Assembly: GCF_020509005.1 (NCBI RefSeq)
Contig: NC_063013.1
Span: 1,798,001-1,862,000, forward strand
Direction: 5' to 3'
DNA from: Fulvia fulva
Lineage: Eukaryota; Ascomycota; Dothideomycetes; Mycosphaerellales; Mycosphaerellaceae
DNA length: 64,000 nucleotides
In this document: piece by piece, positions 36,049 to 46,953 of the stretch
Position numbering within the stretch: the stretch's first letter is position 1
Layout of the letters: every line of letters begins with the position of its first letter
The notes under the pieces: generated by a model
What the model was told of the DNA's origin: nothing
Seen by the model: the letters and a program-made list of their open reading frames with translations, nothing else
Databases searched by the model: none
Translations under genes and position numbers: made by a program

Positions 36049-37944
36049 CTAAACGCTCATCATCGTATTGCTCATGCCAATAGCATGCTTCATGTCCTTC
36101 TGGGTAGGCCTGAGCGATGTTGGCGACGCAGTCTTGAGTACAGGCGTTGGCTGCGATGACTGTTTTGCAACAGTAGGATCCTCGTCATCGTAATCCGTGT
36201 CGGTGTCGGATTCTGAAACGACCGAATGCTCAGACGAAGTGACTAACGAAGGCGTCGCTGTGGACGAGGGTTTCCCTGGATACAAATCCCAATCGTCGGC
36301 ACCATCTGCTGGGAGTGGTATTGCTGCGGCTTCCTCAACCACTTCTGCTGGGGCTGATGAAATTGTGGCATGAGGTAGGCCGGGCTCAGTAATACGCTCG
36401 TAGAAGAGCATGAAGACTCCGCCCTGATCGAGCACCTCCGTCTCCGTCACAGGCGATACATCCTCATCGCTCAACCTCCACCAGCTTTCCTTCCGTTTGT
36501 CATGTCCAAGGTCCTCATGTTCGTCTGCTGTCTCCAAGCTAGCGTGCCTTCTGTAGCAGATGTAATGGCCGTTCTCATGCCGCCCATAATGAGTTACCAC
36601 GGCACTAAGCTGGTAGTGTGAAGATGCATCACCAATTGATAGCATCCACTCCTGCAGATCCAGCACGAAGGGAAACCGCACATTGGCGTAGTTCTTCCGC
36701 TGCGATCCTGTCATCGGGTCGAAAACGCTTCGATTGATGTGCACGACCAGAGACTGTGGCGCTCGACCAAGGACAAGCTCCTTCGTCTTCGTGCTGTTCA
36801 CGAAAGCCTTTGGAAGGATGTGGCAGTCCTGCTTGAGAGTCTTGTCGGAAAAGTCGTCACTATCAAGTGCTTGTTCAATCGCCTGCAACCGCTCTGCAAT
36901 CTGGCCACGGAGTTCAACGGGCAGCTGGAGCTGCTTCAGCTTCGCGGCCGCCGAAATTAGAGTGCAACTGCGACACTCCACGCCCTCGATGTCCTCACTC
37001 TTAGTGTACTCATCCAAGCATGCCTCAAGATCATATGTATTGTTCGAGCCAAGCGGAACCGTCAAGCAGTTGAAGGGGATCATGGAGTATCCTTCGGAGA
37101 AGCCGCATTTCGTGCAGGCTACTCGCTGCGCAACGAGGCCTTCCAACGGGTTTCTTGGAAGACCTGGCGTATGCGTATTTGTCTCCGCCTCGGCGCCTGA
37201 ATCTTGCTCCCTTACGACAGTCTCCAGTCCGGGCTCGGTCTCTGTCGCTGCTACATTCTTCGCGGCTTCCTTGTCTAACTCGTCCATGATCTTGGAAAAG
37301 TACTCCTGTGCATCTTGCTGCTGCCAGCTACTCATACTCTTGAGCTTCGCGGGTGTCCAGATATGCTTTCCGTTGTTCGACGGATCCCGCAACTTCGCAA
37401 TCGTCTCTTGCAGCGAAGCATTGGTCGTGCTACCACTTTCACCAATGCCAGGCTCGGACACTCGCAACCACGATCGCAGACTACCAAGAGAGCTGAGCGC
37501 TTGGAGGACGCTGTTCTGGTAGCACGAATTATCCCAGTTGCCCAATCCAGGAGGTACATCGCTCGTAACAGGTGCAGCAAACCCTCCCGTTACGGCAGAG
37601 CTCATCCTTCGTACGATTCCGCCACCCTCAACGCCAGGCAGCCTCTGCAAGATTGCATTCCCACCAATACCAAGCATCCTCCTCAAAGCATCGCCTTTGG
37701 CGGCATGTGTCTGCGAGAGCATGTCGTTTCTTCGCAGTTCCTGTCGGCGCGCCGAGTCCAGTAGTAATGGTGTCGGGATAATGTAGACCAAGGCATTCCA
37801 GAGCATCTCCAGAGGCGAGAGTATCTGGTAGTCCAAGTACTGAAGTGTGAAGTGCAGACCGAAGAGGAACAAGATGCCGCATGCAATTGTTGAAGCTGTG
37901 TCGAGGGATGGCGGGAGTCTCTCAAGTTGGATACGCGGGTCCAT
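36049..37944 (-). CDS. UBP1: Membrane-anchored ubiquitin-specific protease, Ubp1/USP30-like
   Basis: 631 residues in one exon. A hydrophobic helix at about 18-38 and a second hydrophobic stretch at 47-62 anchor the N-terminus, as in yeast Ubp1. The Cys box is GLGNWDNSCYQNSVLQAL with catalytic Cys141; the usual GNTC is replaced by DNSC. The domain carries two CxxC pairs for zinc (CTKC, CRSC). The His box is YGRHENGHYICYRR and a late Trp/Asp stretch (WWRLSDEDVSPV) completes the catalytic site. The C-terminal 110 residues are acidic and Ser/Thr-rich. It cleaves ubiquitin from substrates at ER or mitochondrial membranes by family analogy; the location is inference. Confidence 0.88.
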   Translation of the reverse strand: MDPRIQLERLPPSLDTASTIACGILFLFGLHFTLQYLDYQILSPLEMLWNALVYIIPTPLLLDSARRQELRRNDMLSQTHAAKGDALRRMLGIGGNAILQRLPGVEGGGIVRRMSSAVTGGFAAPVTSDVPPGLGNWDNSCYQNSVLQALSSLGSLRSWLRVSEPGIGESGSTTNASLQETIAKLRDPSNNGKHIWTPAKLKSMSSWQQQDAQEYFSKIMDELDKEAAKNVAATETEPGLETVVREQDSGAEAETNTHTPGLPRNPLEGLVAQRVACTKCGFSEGYSMIPFNCLTVPLGSNNTYDLEACLDEYTKSEDIEGVECRSCTLISAAAKLKQLQLPVELRGQIAERLQAIEQALDSDDFSDKTLKQDCHILPKAFVNSTKTKELVLGRAPQSLVVHINRSVFDPMTGSQRKNYANVRFPFVLDLQEWMLSIGDASSHYQLSAVVTHYGRHENGHYICYRRHASLETADEHEDLGHDKRKESWWRLSDEDVSPVTETEVLDQGGVFMLFYERITEPGLPHATISSAPAEVVEEAAAIPLPADGADDWDLYPGKPSSTATPSLVTSSEHSVVSESDTDTDYDDEDPTVAKQSSQPTPVLKTASPTSLRPTQKDMKHAIGMSNTMMSV

Positions 37945-38218
37945 GACTTTGCGGTATGTTTTGTCGGGACATCTGCGTTTCTGGCGTCGAGAAGAACAGT
38001 GATGGTAATGTGCAGGGCGAAGTTTCGGTGGGTCCTCGAGCGTTGGATGTTTGTGTGAGAGACAAGGTTCTGGTGCAAGTGTGCTGCAGCCCTGAGGGTC
38101 ATCAGATCTGCCGCTAACTTTACTTATCTCGAATTTATTATCGGAAAGTCGTCAACGATGAACACTCTGCTTTGCTCTACATTTCAAGCGACCCTCGTGC
38201 TAGTCGCAGTCGCTTGAC
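37945..38218. promoter_or_regulatory. Divergent promoter region of UBP1 and ALB1
   Basis: 274 bp between opposite start codons. No clear motif. Confidence 0.5.
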
Positions 38219-38846
38219 ATGGCGAAGACACCGAAAGTCAAGAAGAGAGGTATGCGACAACAGCTTCATTCGGTACACGTGCAATCAATTGACTTGCGAC
38301 ACAGAGATCAGCGTACATTCCCGCGCTGCCCGCCGCTCGTCTCCACCACCAAGAGACATTGCAGGCAAAAAGGCACCTGCCGAGGAGAGCGACTACACGC
38401 CATGGATGCATAATGCTCAAAACGCTGGGATCTCCAAGAAGGCCAAGCCAAAGAAGCTCACACACGCACAACGTCTACGCCAAGAACGAGCACAAGAGAA
38501 GGCCGATGCGATCGCGAGTAAGCTAGAGAAGAAGGTCGCAGACAGCAAGAAGAGCTCGAAGAACATACAGTCAAGGGCGGCCGACTGGGATGAGCTGAAC
38601 GGCAAGCTGGAGGCTGTCGTAGAGGCGAAGAAGAAAGAGGGCAAGAAAGCATCTGGCAAGGACGGTGCCGATGTCATGCTGCCGGATCTGGAGCAACCTA
38701 TACCTATCCGCAGTGCTGAGATGTCTGGTGCTGAGGAAGAAGAGGTGAAGCCAGCGCCAGCGCCAGCACGGGCTGCGAAAGAGGGAGTTCCAGCGTGGGC
38801 ATCGATGCACGCTGAGCCTGGGGAGTTTCTTGACGATGTGCTATGA
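38219..38846 (+). CDS. ALB1: Alb1-type ribosome biogenesis factor (2 exons)
   Basis: Shuttling pre-60S factor that binds Arx1. Exons 38219-38249 and 38305-38846, intron GTATGC...CACAG, 190 residues. The start MAKTPKVKKRE and the next SVHSRAARR are the conserved Alb1 opening, restored only by splicing. Then come a Pro-rich linker, SKKAKPKKLTHAQRLR and a long basic helix (RQERAQEKADAIASKLEKKVADSKKSSKNIQSR split over about 35 residues), and DWDELN, as in other fungal Alb1 proteins. The C-terminus is Ala/Pro/Glu-rich and ends EPGEFLDDVL. Confidence 0.9.
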
Positions 38847-40455
38847 GGCCAGAGTGTTCCACCTGGCACTAACGACTGAATGAAATGTTGAGGCAGTACC
38901 TCTCCTGCATGGGAAAAAATGCTAGCACGCTGTCCAAGCACAGCGTTGCACAGAGACACGGCTGGACGTTTGCATGTAACGCAGTGCACAGCGTCTCCCA
39001 ACAATGGCCGTACAACTCAACCATGCGAGGTCCCATCTATCCCTCGCACGAGCTGCAGGCACGCGAGTGACGCGACAGCGACGGTGACAGCGTTGGCACA
39101 GCGATATTCGTTGGTGTAGCGCGAAGAAGCATTGACTGGTGAGCGTTGTTGTCGATAGGTTGTACGGCTAGAGAACGTGCCGTACATAGCGGCGATTCGG
39201 CAGACACATCGTCTACGGGTACGACGGGGTTTTGCAGGATCCGGCTGCCGATAGCTATCACTCTCGCCACCCGAATATGGGTTCTGCAAAGAAGTTGACA
39301 ATAGTTCCACTGCAGTACAGCCGAGATAGATTGATGTGTAGAAATGCAGTCGATGGGATCGGTGATGTGCTGCCTCAACTCAAGCATGCAATATGCCTCA
39401 ATCACAAGTTATTACAATATCGCAGTGCAATCCCGGTCGCAGCGGCGCAGCCCTACTAGATAGTTTGAGCTCGACGGCAGGGCGTTGATCTCCCCCTGAG
39501 ATGACATTGGGTTTCGTGCATCGCCGGCTGACCCACCGCAATCTTATTAGCTGTCAACGACCGCTGATCTACAGTGGCAGGCTAAAATCCTTGTAGTAGG
39601 ATCGGGAGTCTCTCCTTCATCAGCGCAGCAACACCTTCTCTCCGCTGGGCGCTGCTGCTTCCTTGAAATTCGTGTCGGTTGTGCAACCGGGCTGCGAAGG
39701 TGATTGAGTTTGGACCTGGCGGCATCGAGAAGCTTATTACCATTCTGCGTCACTGTACCAAGACCAGACAGCGACAAGAGACAGCGGTACAACTTTGAGA
39801 GAGGGCATCCCCCTCGAAGGACTCGACAGCCGGAAGACTGCGGCAGGCATACGGGCATTGTCGGGCTGCGGCTGGAATGCGCTGAGTAATAGTAAGTCTT
39901 CTGACATTCTTGTCCTCCTGCCCGCTTCGCCAGCAGAGTGCGGTGGGAAGCAACCTTTTCACCTGGACCACCGACCATCGACCGAGGACAAACACCGGCG
40001 ACACATCGCCATCGAGGACTCCAGTCGTTTGGGCACTGCGAAACAGTGAAACACAGCGCCCCAGCGGCGTGCACTCCCTCGCGTGCGGAACAGCAATCGG
40101 AGGGTGGCGGCAGGGACAAGCCGGCTGACATCACTTCCTTCTGTTTCTGTCTTAATCATCTGCTGCACACCTGCCGCTGGATCCTCGCGCGCCTTCTACA
40201 CTGCCCACACCTGCTATACATCTCAGCCATTGCGACACGGCGACTCCATCTCCACGTGTGTGCCATCCGCGCCCTCACCAGCCGCGCACCTCTACCAATT
40301 TCCCTCCGCCAAACACCCATCGCCGACTTCTGGATCCCGCTGCACCCCATACCACAACACTGATACCACACGCTGTGCGCCCGCCGTGCCTGCAGCAGCA
40401 ACATCATAGCATACCAGAACACCACTAATCATAATATTGCCGCACTACAGACGCC
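38847..40455. other. Intergenic, 1.6 kb
   Basis: 3' flank of ALB1 and the upstream region of LCB2, with a C- and pyrimidine-rich leader just before LCB2. A 195-codon minus frame (39547-40134) is Cys/Arg/Pro-rich without domains and is taken as chance. Confidence 0.5.
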
Positions 40456-42540
40456 ATGCCTGCAATCCGCGCGCTCAATCCCTTCGCCTCCTCGCCCGCC
40501 GCCTCTCCTGACACCACCACCCTTCTCTCGGAGAAGGAGCCCATCCGCATCGACGCCAGGGAATCTGTCCCCATCAAGCAAGCGCCTCGCTTCACCCGGC
40601 CCAGATTCAATCTGCCCTTTTCAGGCGCGCCCAAGACGCCAAGAGCACAGCCAACAGTAGACACACCACAGCAGCAGTCGAGATTGGAAGCTCCGCACGT
40701 TCTCGCTTTCAGGCCGCCCAGCCCACAGATACCCACGCTCAGCCTACCCACCATCAATCTGACGACTGCGACTGGCGAAAAGAGCAAAATGGAGAAGGCC
40801 GAGCCATTGACACTTTTCCAGCCACCTTCACCTGCTGAGGCACGGCGGATAGCTCGACAGCATGCTGCATTCGGGCCATTGGGCTCCAAGCAGCATCTCT
40901 ACTCGTCCAGATTCGTGGGCACCGAGTTTCCAGAACCCATCGAGGATGAGCCGCCGTACTACTACCTGATCACAACCTACATTTCCTATCTGATTCTGAT
41001 TATATTCGGCCACGTCCGAGACTTCTTCGGCAAGAGATTCAAGCCAGAACAATACAAGCAGCTTCGGGAGCACGATGGATATGCGCCACTCAACTCCGAT
41101 TTCGACAACTTTTACATTCGACGACTCCAGCTGCGAATCAACGACTGCTTCAGACGACCAGTGACTGGCGTGCCAGGTCGCTTCATCACCCTTTTGGACC
41201 GCACGAGCGATGACTACAATCTCACATTCAAGCTTACTGGTACCACCACCCAAACACTGAACATGTCTTCTTACAACTACCTCGGTTTCGCACAATCTGA
41301 GGGCGAGTGTGCGGATGCTGCCGAAGCCAGTGTAAAGAAGTATGGAATCTCATTCTGCTCGCCAAGAGGCGATGTGGGCACATCAGAGCTCCATGTCGAT
41401 GTCGAACGCCAGGTCGCCGAGTTCGTGGGCAAGGAAGCAGCTACCATCTACTCCATGGGTTTCGTGACAAACGCCACCATCTTCCCTGCTCTGGTCGGTA
41501 AGGGTTGCCTCTTGATCTCCGATCAGCTCAATCACTCCTCGATCCGATTCGGCGCGAGGCTCAGCGGTGCGGTAATCGACATGTTCAAGCACAACGATAT
41601 GGACGCACTCGAGCACCTTCTCAGGGAACGAATCTCGCAAGGACAACCACGAACACACAGACCATGGCGGAAGATCCTGGTGGCCGTCGAGGGGCTTTAC
41701 AGCATGGAAGGCACCCTGTGCAATCTCCCGGGTCTTATTGCGCTCAAGAAGAAGTACAAGTTCAACCTCTACGTCGATGAGGCACATTCGATTGGCGCCC
41801 TCGGCCCGCGTGGGCGTGGCGTTTGCGACTACTTCGGCATCGATACCAAGGACATTGATATTCTCATGGGCACCTTCACCAAGTCTTTCGGCGCAAACGG
41901 CGGGTACATTGCTGCAGACAAGTCCCTGGTCGATAAGATTCGAGTGAACAATGCTGGAACCATCTTCGGCGAGTGCCCTACCCCAGCAGTGTTGAGCCAG
42001 ATCAGCTCGAGTTTGAGAATCATCGCTGGTGATCTCGCGCCTGGTCAAGGCGAAGAGCGACTACAACGTCTTGCATTCAACAGCCGTTACCTCCGACTTG
42101 GACTCAAGAGGCTAGGTTTCATTGTCTACGGTCACGACGACAGTCCCATCATTCCGGTTCTTCTCTACCACCCAGCCAAGATTCCAGCCTTCTCCCATGA
42201 GATGCTGAAGCGCAAGATCGCTGTGGTGGTGGTCGGATACCCTGCAACACCTCTGATCTCGTCACGAGCACGATTTTGTGTTTCGGCTGCGCACACCAAG
42301 GATGACCTTGATCGATTACTCGCTGCATGCGACCAGGCCGGAGACATTCTGCAACTCAAATTCAGTTCCGGCATCGCTGGCGGCCAGGAGCCGATCCCCG
42401 ATGGTCTTACGAACAAGGAAGAGGTTGAGATCCGTTCCTGTCTAGAGGCGGGTGGCAAGCCTGCAGCGACACCCCCGCGGTGGAAGCTATCAGATGTCGT
42501 GCGACGAGGTGTACAAGACGTCAAGAAGCCACTCTGCTAG
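40456..42540 (+). CDS. LCB2: Serine palmitoyltransferase subunit 2 (Lcb2)
   Basis: Catalytic subunit of the ER enzyme that condenses serine and palmitoyl-CoA in the first step of sphingolipid synthesis. 694 residues in one exon. The N-terminal about 125 residues are a Pro/Ser-rich extension. A membrane helix follows at about 168-186 (YYYLITTYISYLILIIFG), then the alpha-oxoamine synthase fold: NYLGFA (274-279), SPRGDVGTS, YVDEAHSIGALG and the PLP site GTFTKSFGANGG with Lys476. C-terminal Ser/Arg motifs (SRARFCVSAAHT) are present. Length and order are normal for filamentous fungi. Confidence 0.96.
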   Translation: MPAIRALNPFASSPAASPDTTTLLSEKEPIRIDARESVPIKQAPRFTRPRFNLPFSGAPKTPRAQPTVDTPQQQSRLEAPHVLAFRPPSPQIPTLSLPTINLTTATGEKSKMEKAEPLTLFQPPSPAEARRIARQHAAFGPLGSKQHLYSSRFVGTEFPEPIEDEPPYYYLITTYISYLILIIFGHVRDFFGKRFKPEQYKQLREHDGYAPLNSDFDNFYIRRLQLRINDCFRRPVTGVPGRFITLLDRTSDDYNLTFKLTGTTTQTLNMSSYNYLGFAQSEGECADAAEASVKKYGISFCSPRGDVGTSELHVDVERQVAEFVGKEAATIYSMGFVTNATIFPALVGKGCLLISDQLNHSSIRFGARLSGAVIDMFKHNDMDALEHLLRERISQGQPRTHRPWRKILVAVEGLYSMEGTLCNLPGLIALKKKYKFNLYVDEAHSIGALGPRGRGVCDYFGIDTKDIDILMGTFTKSFGANGGYIAADKSLVDKIRVNNAGTIFGECPTPAVLSQISSSLRIIAGDLAPGQGEERLQRLAFNSRYLRLGLKRLGFIVYGHDDSPIIPVLLYHPAKIPAFSHEMLKRKIAVVVVGYPATPLISSRARFCVSAAHTKDDLDRLLAACDQAGDILQLKFSSGIAGGQEPIPDGLTNKEEVEIRSCLEAGGKPAATPPRWKLSDVVRRGVQDVKKPLC

Positions 42541-43141
42541 TGCAAGTTCTCGCGAGCAGCAACGAGCATGTTTATGATACCAACGCAAAAAGAACGAAAA
42601 CCACTAGATACCCCGCCTGCACACATCGAAGGCGAGGCAAACCGCGCCGCAGCATGGCCATATTTGAAGTTCTATGGAGGGACATGGACATGTCACCAGG
42701 GACAATCACCAGAAATCGACCTGCGCCGGCCGATAGGTCGACCGAATCACTTTTGTTTCAGCCAGCATTGCAGCATTTTCAGCGACGCAGCGCTTAAAGC
42801 ATACGATGAGAATCATTGTGAGATGGGATGTGTCCCTATTATTAATGTCTATAGATTCTGTTATGGTAGATGACGTGGGAGGGTGATAGCATGTAGGGAG
42901 GGTATGGGATGGAATCATGGATGGGGAAGATAGTGAGTTGATAGTGGAATGGAAGTCTCGGAAGAGTACTATTACCACCCGATGAAATCCTATGTGTTCA
43001 TTGTCGTTACTCGTTACAGGCGTGATATGGTCAAGTCGTCCTCCCAGCTATTGTACAGGCCTCTCAGAACCAACTGTTCTGCCTTTTGCCAACACCGACC
43101 CTTTCCCTTCGATCATCGTAGTACTGTCCGCCATCAGCACC
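42541..43141. other. Convergent 3' flanks
   Basis: 601 bp between LCB2 and the disordered-protein gene on the opposite strand. No supported feature. Confidence 0.5.
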
Positions 43142-44908
43142 TCAACCGGAGTCCCTGCGGCTCACCATCGACTCCCTCCTCGACCGCCTCCTGTCGCCCT
43201 CAAACCCTCTGTCGCGCCCGCGATTATAGTTTGCAAAGTCGTAGTCCTCACTCGGATACTGTGGCAGCGCCCTCTGCTGGACTCTCTCCGCCACAGGGGC
43301 GTTGGGGTAATCATTCCATGTGTTCGAGTGGTGCAGCACCGGCCTCCCAGCACGAGACACTCGTGAGTAGTTGATGGCGCGAGGTCGACTGCCATTACCA
43401 TTGAAGCTGTCTCGACGTCGTGGGTCCTCATTGTAGCTCACACGATGTTGGCGATCTCGATTGGTATACGGCTCAACCACCACATCGCTTTCGTAGCGAC
43501 GCTGCTGGCGTGGATATGCCGAGTCATAGCGCTCGCCGTCACGACGGTAGGACTTGCGTCCGCCCAGTGTGCCATTCGGTTCGCGGACGGACATTGGTGG
43601 GGAGGAGGGTGGTGTGGAGAAACCTCCTGATTGACCACTCCAGTATTCGTTCTCGCGGTAGGAGTCTTCTGAGGAAGAGCGATTGTCGCGGATGTTCCAG
43701 GTGTCCACCTTGTTGATGACTTGCTCGAGTCTGTCGCCGATGTTGTCGACTTTGCGTTCCACGCGGGAGTCGAGTTTGGAGTCGCGAGAGTTGCGACGTT
43801 CTCGCGAGCGGCTGCGGCGTTGATCTGGAGTTCTGTTGCGGGTCTGGAATTGAGAGTTGCGGCGCTGAGGGTCGAATGTGGGTGGAATATCAAAGGCTTC
43901 TGGGATGTTGAATTGTGGTTCCGGCTGGAATGGGTGGCCTTCGAAAGGAGCAGGACCGTGGTGATGGTCGTAGTGCATGGGCTGCTGCTGGTGATGGTGT
44001 GGTGGCAGGGGTTGGTGATCAACATGGATAGCACCATGAGGTAGGCCTTGAGGCGGACCTTGAGGCGGCCCAAAGTCCTGTCGGTGTTGGGGCTGATCAT
44101 GTCTTTGAAGTGGAGGTGGAGGTGGAGGAGGGAAGTCGCCACCCATTCCCAGGTTGGCGAAAGGATCTGGCATACCACCACTCAATGGCATGCCCATAAC
44201 GTCGTGGTGTCCGAGATCGCCATTCTTCTGCTTGCTGTTCTTGTTTTGATCTTTCTTCTTCGGAAGCGGCTGGTTAAGGTCAATGATCTCCGTGTACTGG
44301 TAGCTTGCAGGTCCGCTTGCGGTGATCTTCTGACCTGACTTTGTAATATTACGATCTTGACGTTTCAGGACGACGAGAAGCTTCTTGCAGACGATAGTAG
44401 TCCTTCGCCAGGTAGACTCGGCTTTGGTGTAACGCCGAACACATTCCAGTACCCACTCGGCGTTTTTGTCCTTCTCCTCAAGCTGTCTGGTCTCGATGAG
44501 TCGTGTGATGACGCCCTGTTGATCAGCACTCAGGCCTGCATAGGTCGTCATGGGTCCCATCCGGCTCTCTTCACGAACTTTTCTGCTGATGTCGGCGAAC
44601 TTCTCATTGCTGAAGGGCATCATACGGCGACCAACCCGAGACCAGCTTGATTTCTCTCCAGGTCGCGCCTCGAGCTTCTCCAGCATGTGGCCCTCATAGT
44701 CGACCTCGACGGGGCCAGACTTCTTGCTATTGTCGTTCTTGTTGGCCTTCTTGGCGTCGTTGTTGGCCATTCTTGGCCCTGAGTCCAGTCGACCACCGGG
44801 AAGTAAGTCGTCGTCGGACCAGCTGCCTACGTCGAATTGAAGCATCGGATCGTTATGACCTGGAAATCCTGGTTGTGGTGGCATTGGCGCGTGCGGTGGA
44901 TGACTCAT
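43142..44908 (-). CDS. Large disordered Pro/His/Arg-rich protein, uncharacterised
   Basis: 588 residues from the ATG of MSHPPHAPMPPQPG; the frame goes five codons further to a GTG only. Residues about 70-200 form a plausible folded helical part (SRVGRRMMPFSNEKFADISRK, AEWVLECVRRYTKAESTWRR), ending in KKLLVVLKRQD. The rest is low complexity: poly-Pro (FPPPPPPPL), His/Gln/Pro runs, then an RS-like stretch (RRSRSRERRNSRDSK) and Tyr/Arg-rich repeats. Such composition fits an RNA-binding or condensate-forming protein, which is inference. I do not recognise the family. Confidence 0.7.
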   Translation of the reverse strand: MSHPPHAPMPPQPGFPGHNDPMLQFDVGSWSDDDLLPGGRLDSGPRMANNDAKKANKNDNSKKSGPVEVDYEGHMLEKLEARPGEKSSWSRVGRRMMPFSNEKFADISRKVREESRMGPMTTYAGLSADQQGVITRLIETRQLEEKDKNAEWVLECVRRYTKAESTWRRTTIVCKKLLVVLKRQDRNITKSGQKITASGPASYQYTEIIDLNQPLPKKKDQNKNSKQKNGDLGHHDVMGMPLSGGMPDPFANLGMGGDFPPPPPPPLQRHDQPQHRQDFGPPQGPPQGLPHGAIHVDHQPLPPHHHQQQPMHYDHHHGPAPFEGHPFQPEPQFNIPEAFDIPPTFDPQRRNSQFQTRNRTPDQRRSRSRERRNSRDSKLDSRVERKVDNIGDRLEQVINKVDTWNIRDNRSSSEDSYRENEYWSGQSGGFSTPPSSPPMSVREPNGTLGGRKSYRRDGERYDSAYPRQQRRYESDVVVEPYTNRDRQHRVSYNEDPRRRDSFNGNGSRPRAINYSRVSRAGRPVLHHSNTWNDYPNAPVAERVQQRALPQYPSEDYDFANYNRGRDRGFEGDRRRSRRESMVSRRDSG

Positions 44909-46953
44909 GCTAGAGCTGACCACGATGTCCGGAGGCAGATCGTCGACAGACTAGGTCAGTTGGACAGCCTTCTCGTACAGAAAGGGTGGCTGTTCGCCTT
45001 GATAAGTGACGAGAGGCTCAATGAGCAAGGCAATGAAAGTGGAAGAGATGAAAGAGGGTTCGCAAGGGAAGTTATGATATCGACTGCTTTACGAGAGTTG
45101 GGAGTTTTGTGGTTGCCTTCGAAGATGTATACATCCGTTGCCCGTGTGCATGAGCGTTCCACGGATGGCTGCAGGTCGCATAGCCGAGCTTTCGAGCGTG
45201 TGATCCGATACTGCTGCATCGTGTGAGCTGAAGACAAGGTCATGAAACTTGATCGCGATGATGATTGCAAATCCCATCGCGAGGCCGCCTTGCTATCTTG
45301 CATGGGGCGTATGCCTTAGTGCCTGGCGTTGCCAGGTGAGATCCTAAGGCTACGCGAACCGCAGGCAACCGACGCGTCAAGAAGGCAACACCTACAAGCT
45401 CATGTTAGCTCGACAAGCCATTGTGGAACCCCGCGCATGGCAGTGCACTCAGCCTCAAAAACAATGACTGAAAGATAGCATTGTGTCCAAAGCAGAAGTA
45501 CCTCGCCGTCAGAACAGTCTGGCCAGCGTGCCGCGACCATTGGAAGGTGAACCAATCGCAGTATCGTTAGCGAGCGGCTCGCTGACCGGAAACCTCTGTT
45601 TGGCCATGAGCTCCTTGCAGACTGGACTCACGCATTGTTGTTCCGCCCGGTTGACACCCTCCTGAACACATCATGCGTTTGCCTCGAAAAACGCTGTCTC
45701 ACATAGTGCATTGAATCTTTTTGCGCTGGCCAAGACTCACAAGGAATGCAGTCAAGATAAGCTGTGCCCCTGGCGCGCACGCGGCTACTTAACGTGAACC
45801 ATGAGATCTCCCAGGTTTTTGTGAGCATGGCCTATAGCACCTTGGTGGAGTACTGCTAATGCAAACACGACTGCCCAAGGGCTGCCGGCTTCATTGCTGC
45901 ACGTCAGGTGGAAGTTGGCCGAGAGGTCGAAGAAGCGCTGCACACCGTGAGAATGGATGGCGATGGAAGGAGACCCCCGCTTGCTTCGCTGGCATGCTGC
46001 AAGCCATGCAGTAGACAGATAACGGCGCGGGCTCAGAGCCTCTCGGCTGACGCAAGCCGTTGGGTTTGTGAAGCTGCAAGAGGGCGAAGTGCTAGGCAGT
46101 GCAGTCAGTACCATGTTGCTGGGATCAGAGGAACCTCAGGCGGAACTGTAAAAGTCGTTTAGGCAGCTTCGATAACCCAAGGAGTTGGTGATTCGCGTAG
46201 GCGGAGACCGACGCAAGCTCCACAAGATTTCTTGAGATGCTCTCTGCAAGCCGGTGGTCTGGTCCCTCGGTCGCGACATGGTGACAGATGCTCGTTAGGC
46301 GTTCCGCTGGCCCTCGACGCATCGAATCGTCCAAATGTCTTCGTCAGACCCGATCCTGATCCTGCCGCTGGGCTACTGGGAGCCGAAGCATCGACCATGC
46401 TTTCAAGTGCTCTAGCCAGCATCTGATACCGTGCCGCGAGCCTGCACTACTTCATACGACAGTCATCCCGCAACATCGCTTTGTGACTGTGAGATCGACA
46501 TGAAGACTGCGGCGTCCAGTGAGTACGTCGAGGTAGCACCCTCAGTAGCGAAGGAGATTGAAGCGCCCTCTGCGAGTTTCAGTTCTCGCATGCCGTAATT
46601 GTTGAGCACCAAGCTCGCTTGCGAGATTGCACTTCCCCAGCATTGCACACTCGCCTACTGCGCCTGGTATCCACTCGTCGTTTCGAGGGTTGCTCCGTCG
46701 TCAGGACCTCCGAACGCCTGAGGTCTCAAACATGGTAGGACAGGTGCAACTTCCATCGAGCACAAAAGGCGCAGACCAGTTCACGGCAGTCTCGGCAGTG
46801 GCGTTTGTGTGTGCAATGGAGCCTCAGTCGTGGAGCATTGCATTCAGCAAACACCAAGACCTGTGATGCTTAGCCGCTGTTGCTGGTGCATTGAGCTCCG
46901 AACAGAACAATTGGACGCGCTACCTCATCGAAGCCGGATCTGAACACGCAGCG
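44909..46953. other. Intergenic, 2.04 kb
   Basis: No supported gene. Several minus-strand frames (45785-46114, 46159-46422, 46463-46648) have fungal-like codon use but no domain and no consistent splicing, so a decayed gene is possible. A nested hairpin lies at 45314-45349. Confidence 0.4.
45314..45349. repeat. Nested perfect hairpin
   Basis: CCTTAG / CTAAGG enclose CCTGGC-GTT-GCCAGG in one 36-nt stretch. It could form a two-step stem in RNA or DNA. Its role is unknown. Confidence 0.5.

Noticed and set aside
39547..40134. 195-codon minus-strand frame upstream of LCB2
   Set aside because: Cys/Arg/Pro-rich chance composition on the strand opposite to the LCB2 leader.
44908..44923. Five-codon upstream extension of the disordered-protein gene
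   Set aside because: It begins with GTG; the first ATG is at 44908.
45785..46648. Chain of minus-strand frames that might be a decayed regulator gene
   Set aside because: Codon use looks plausible in parts, but the frames cannot be joined by credible introns and no domain is seen.
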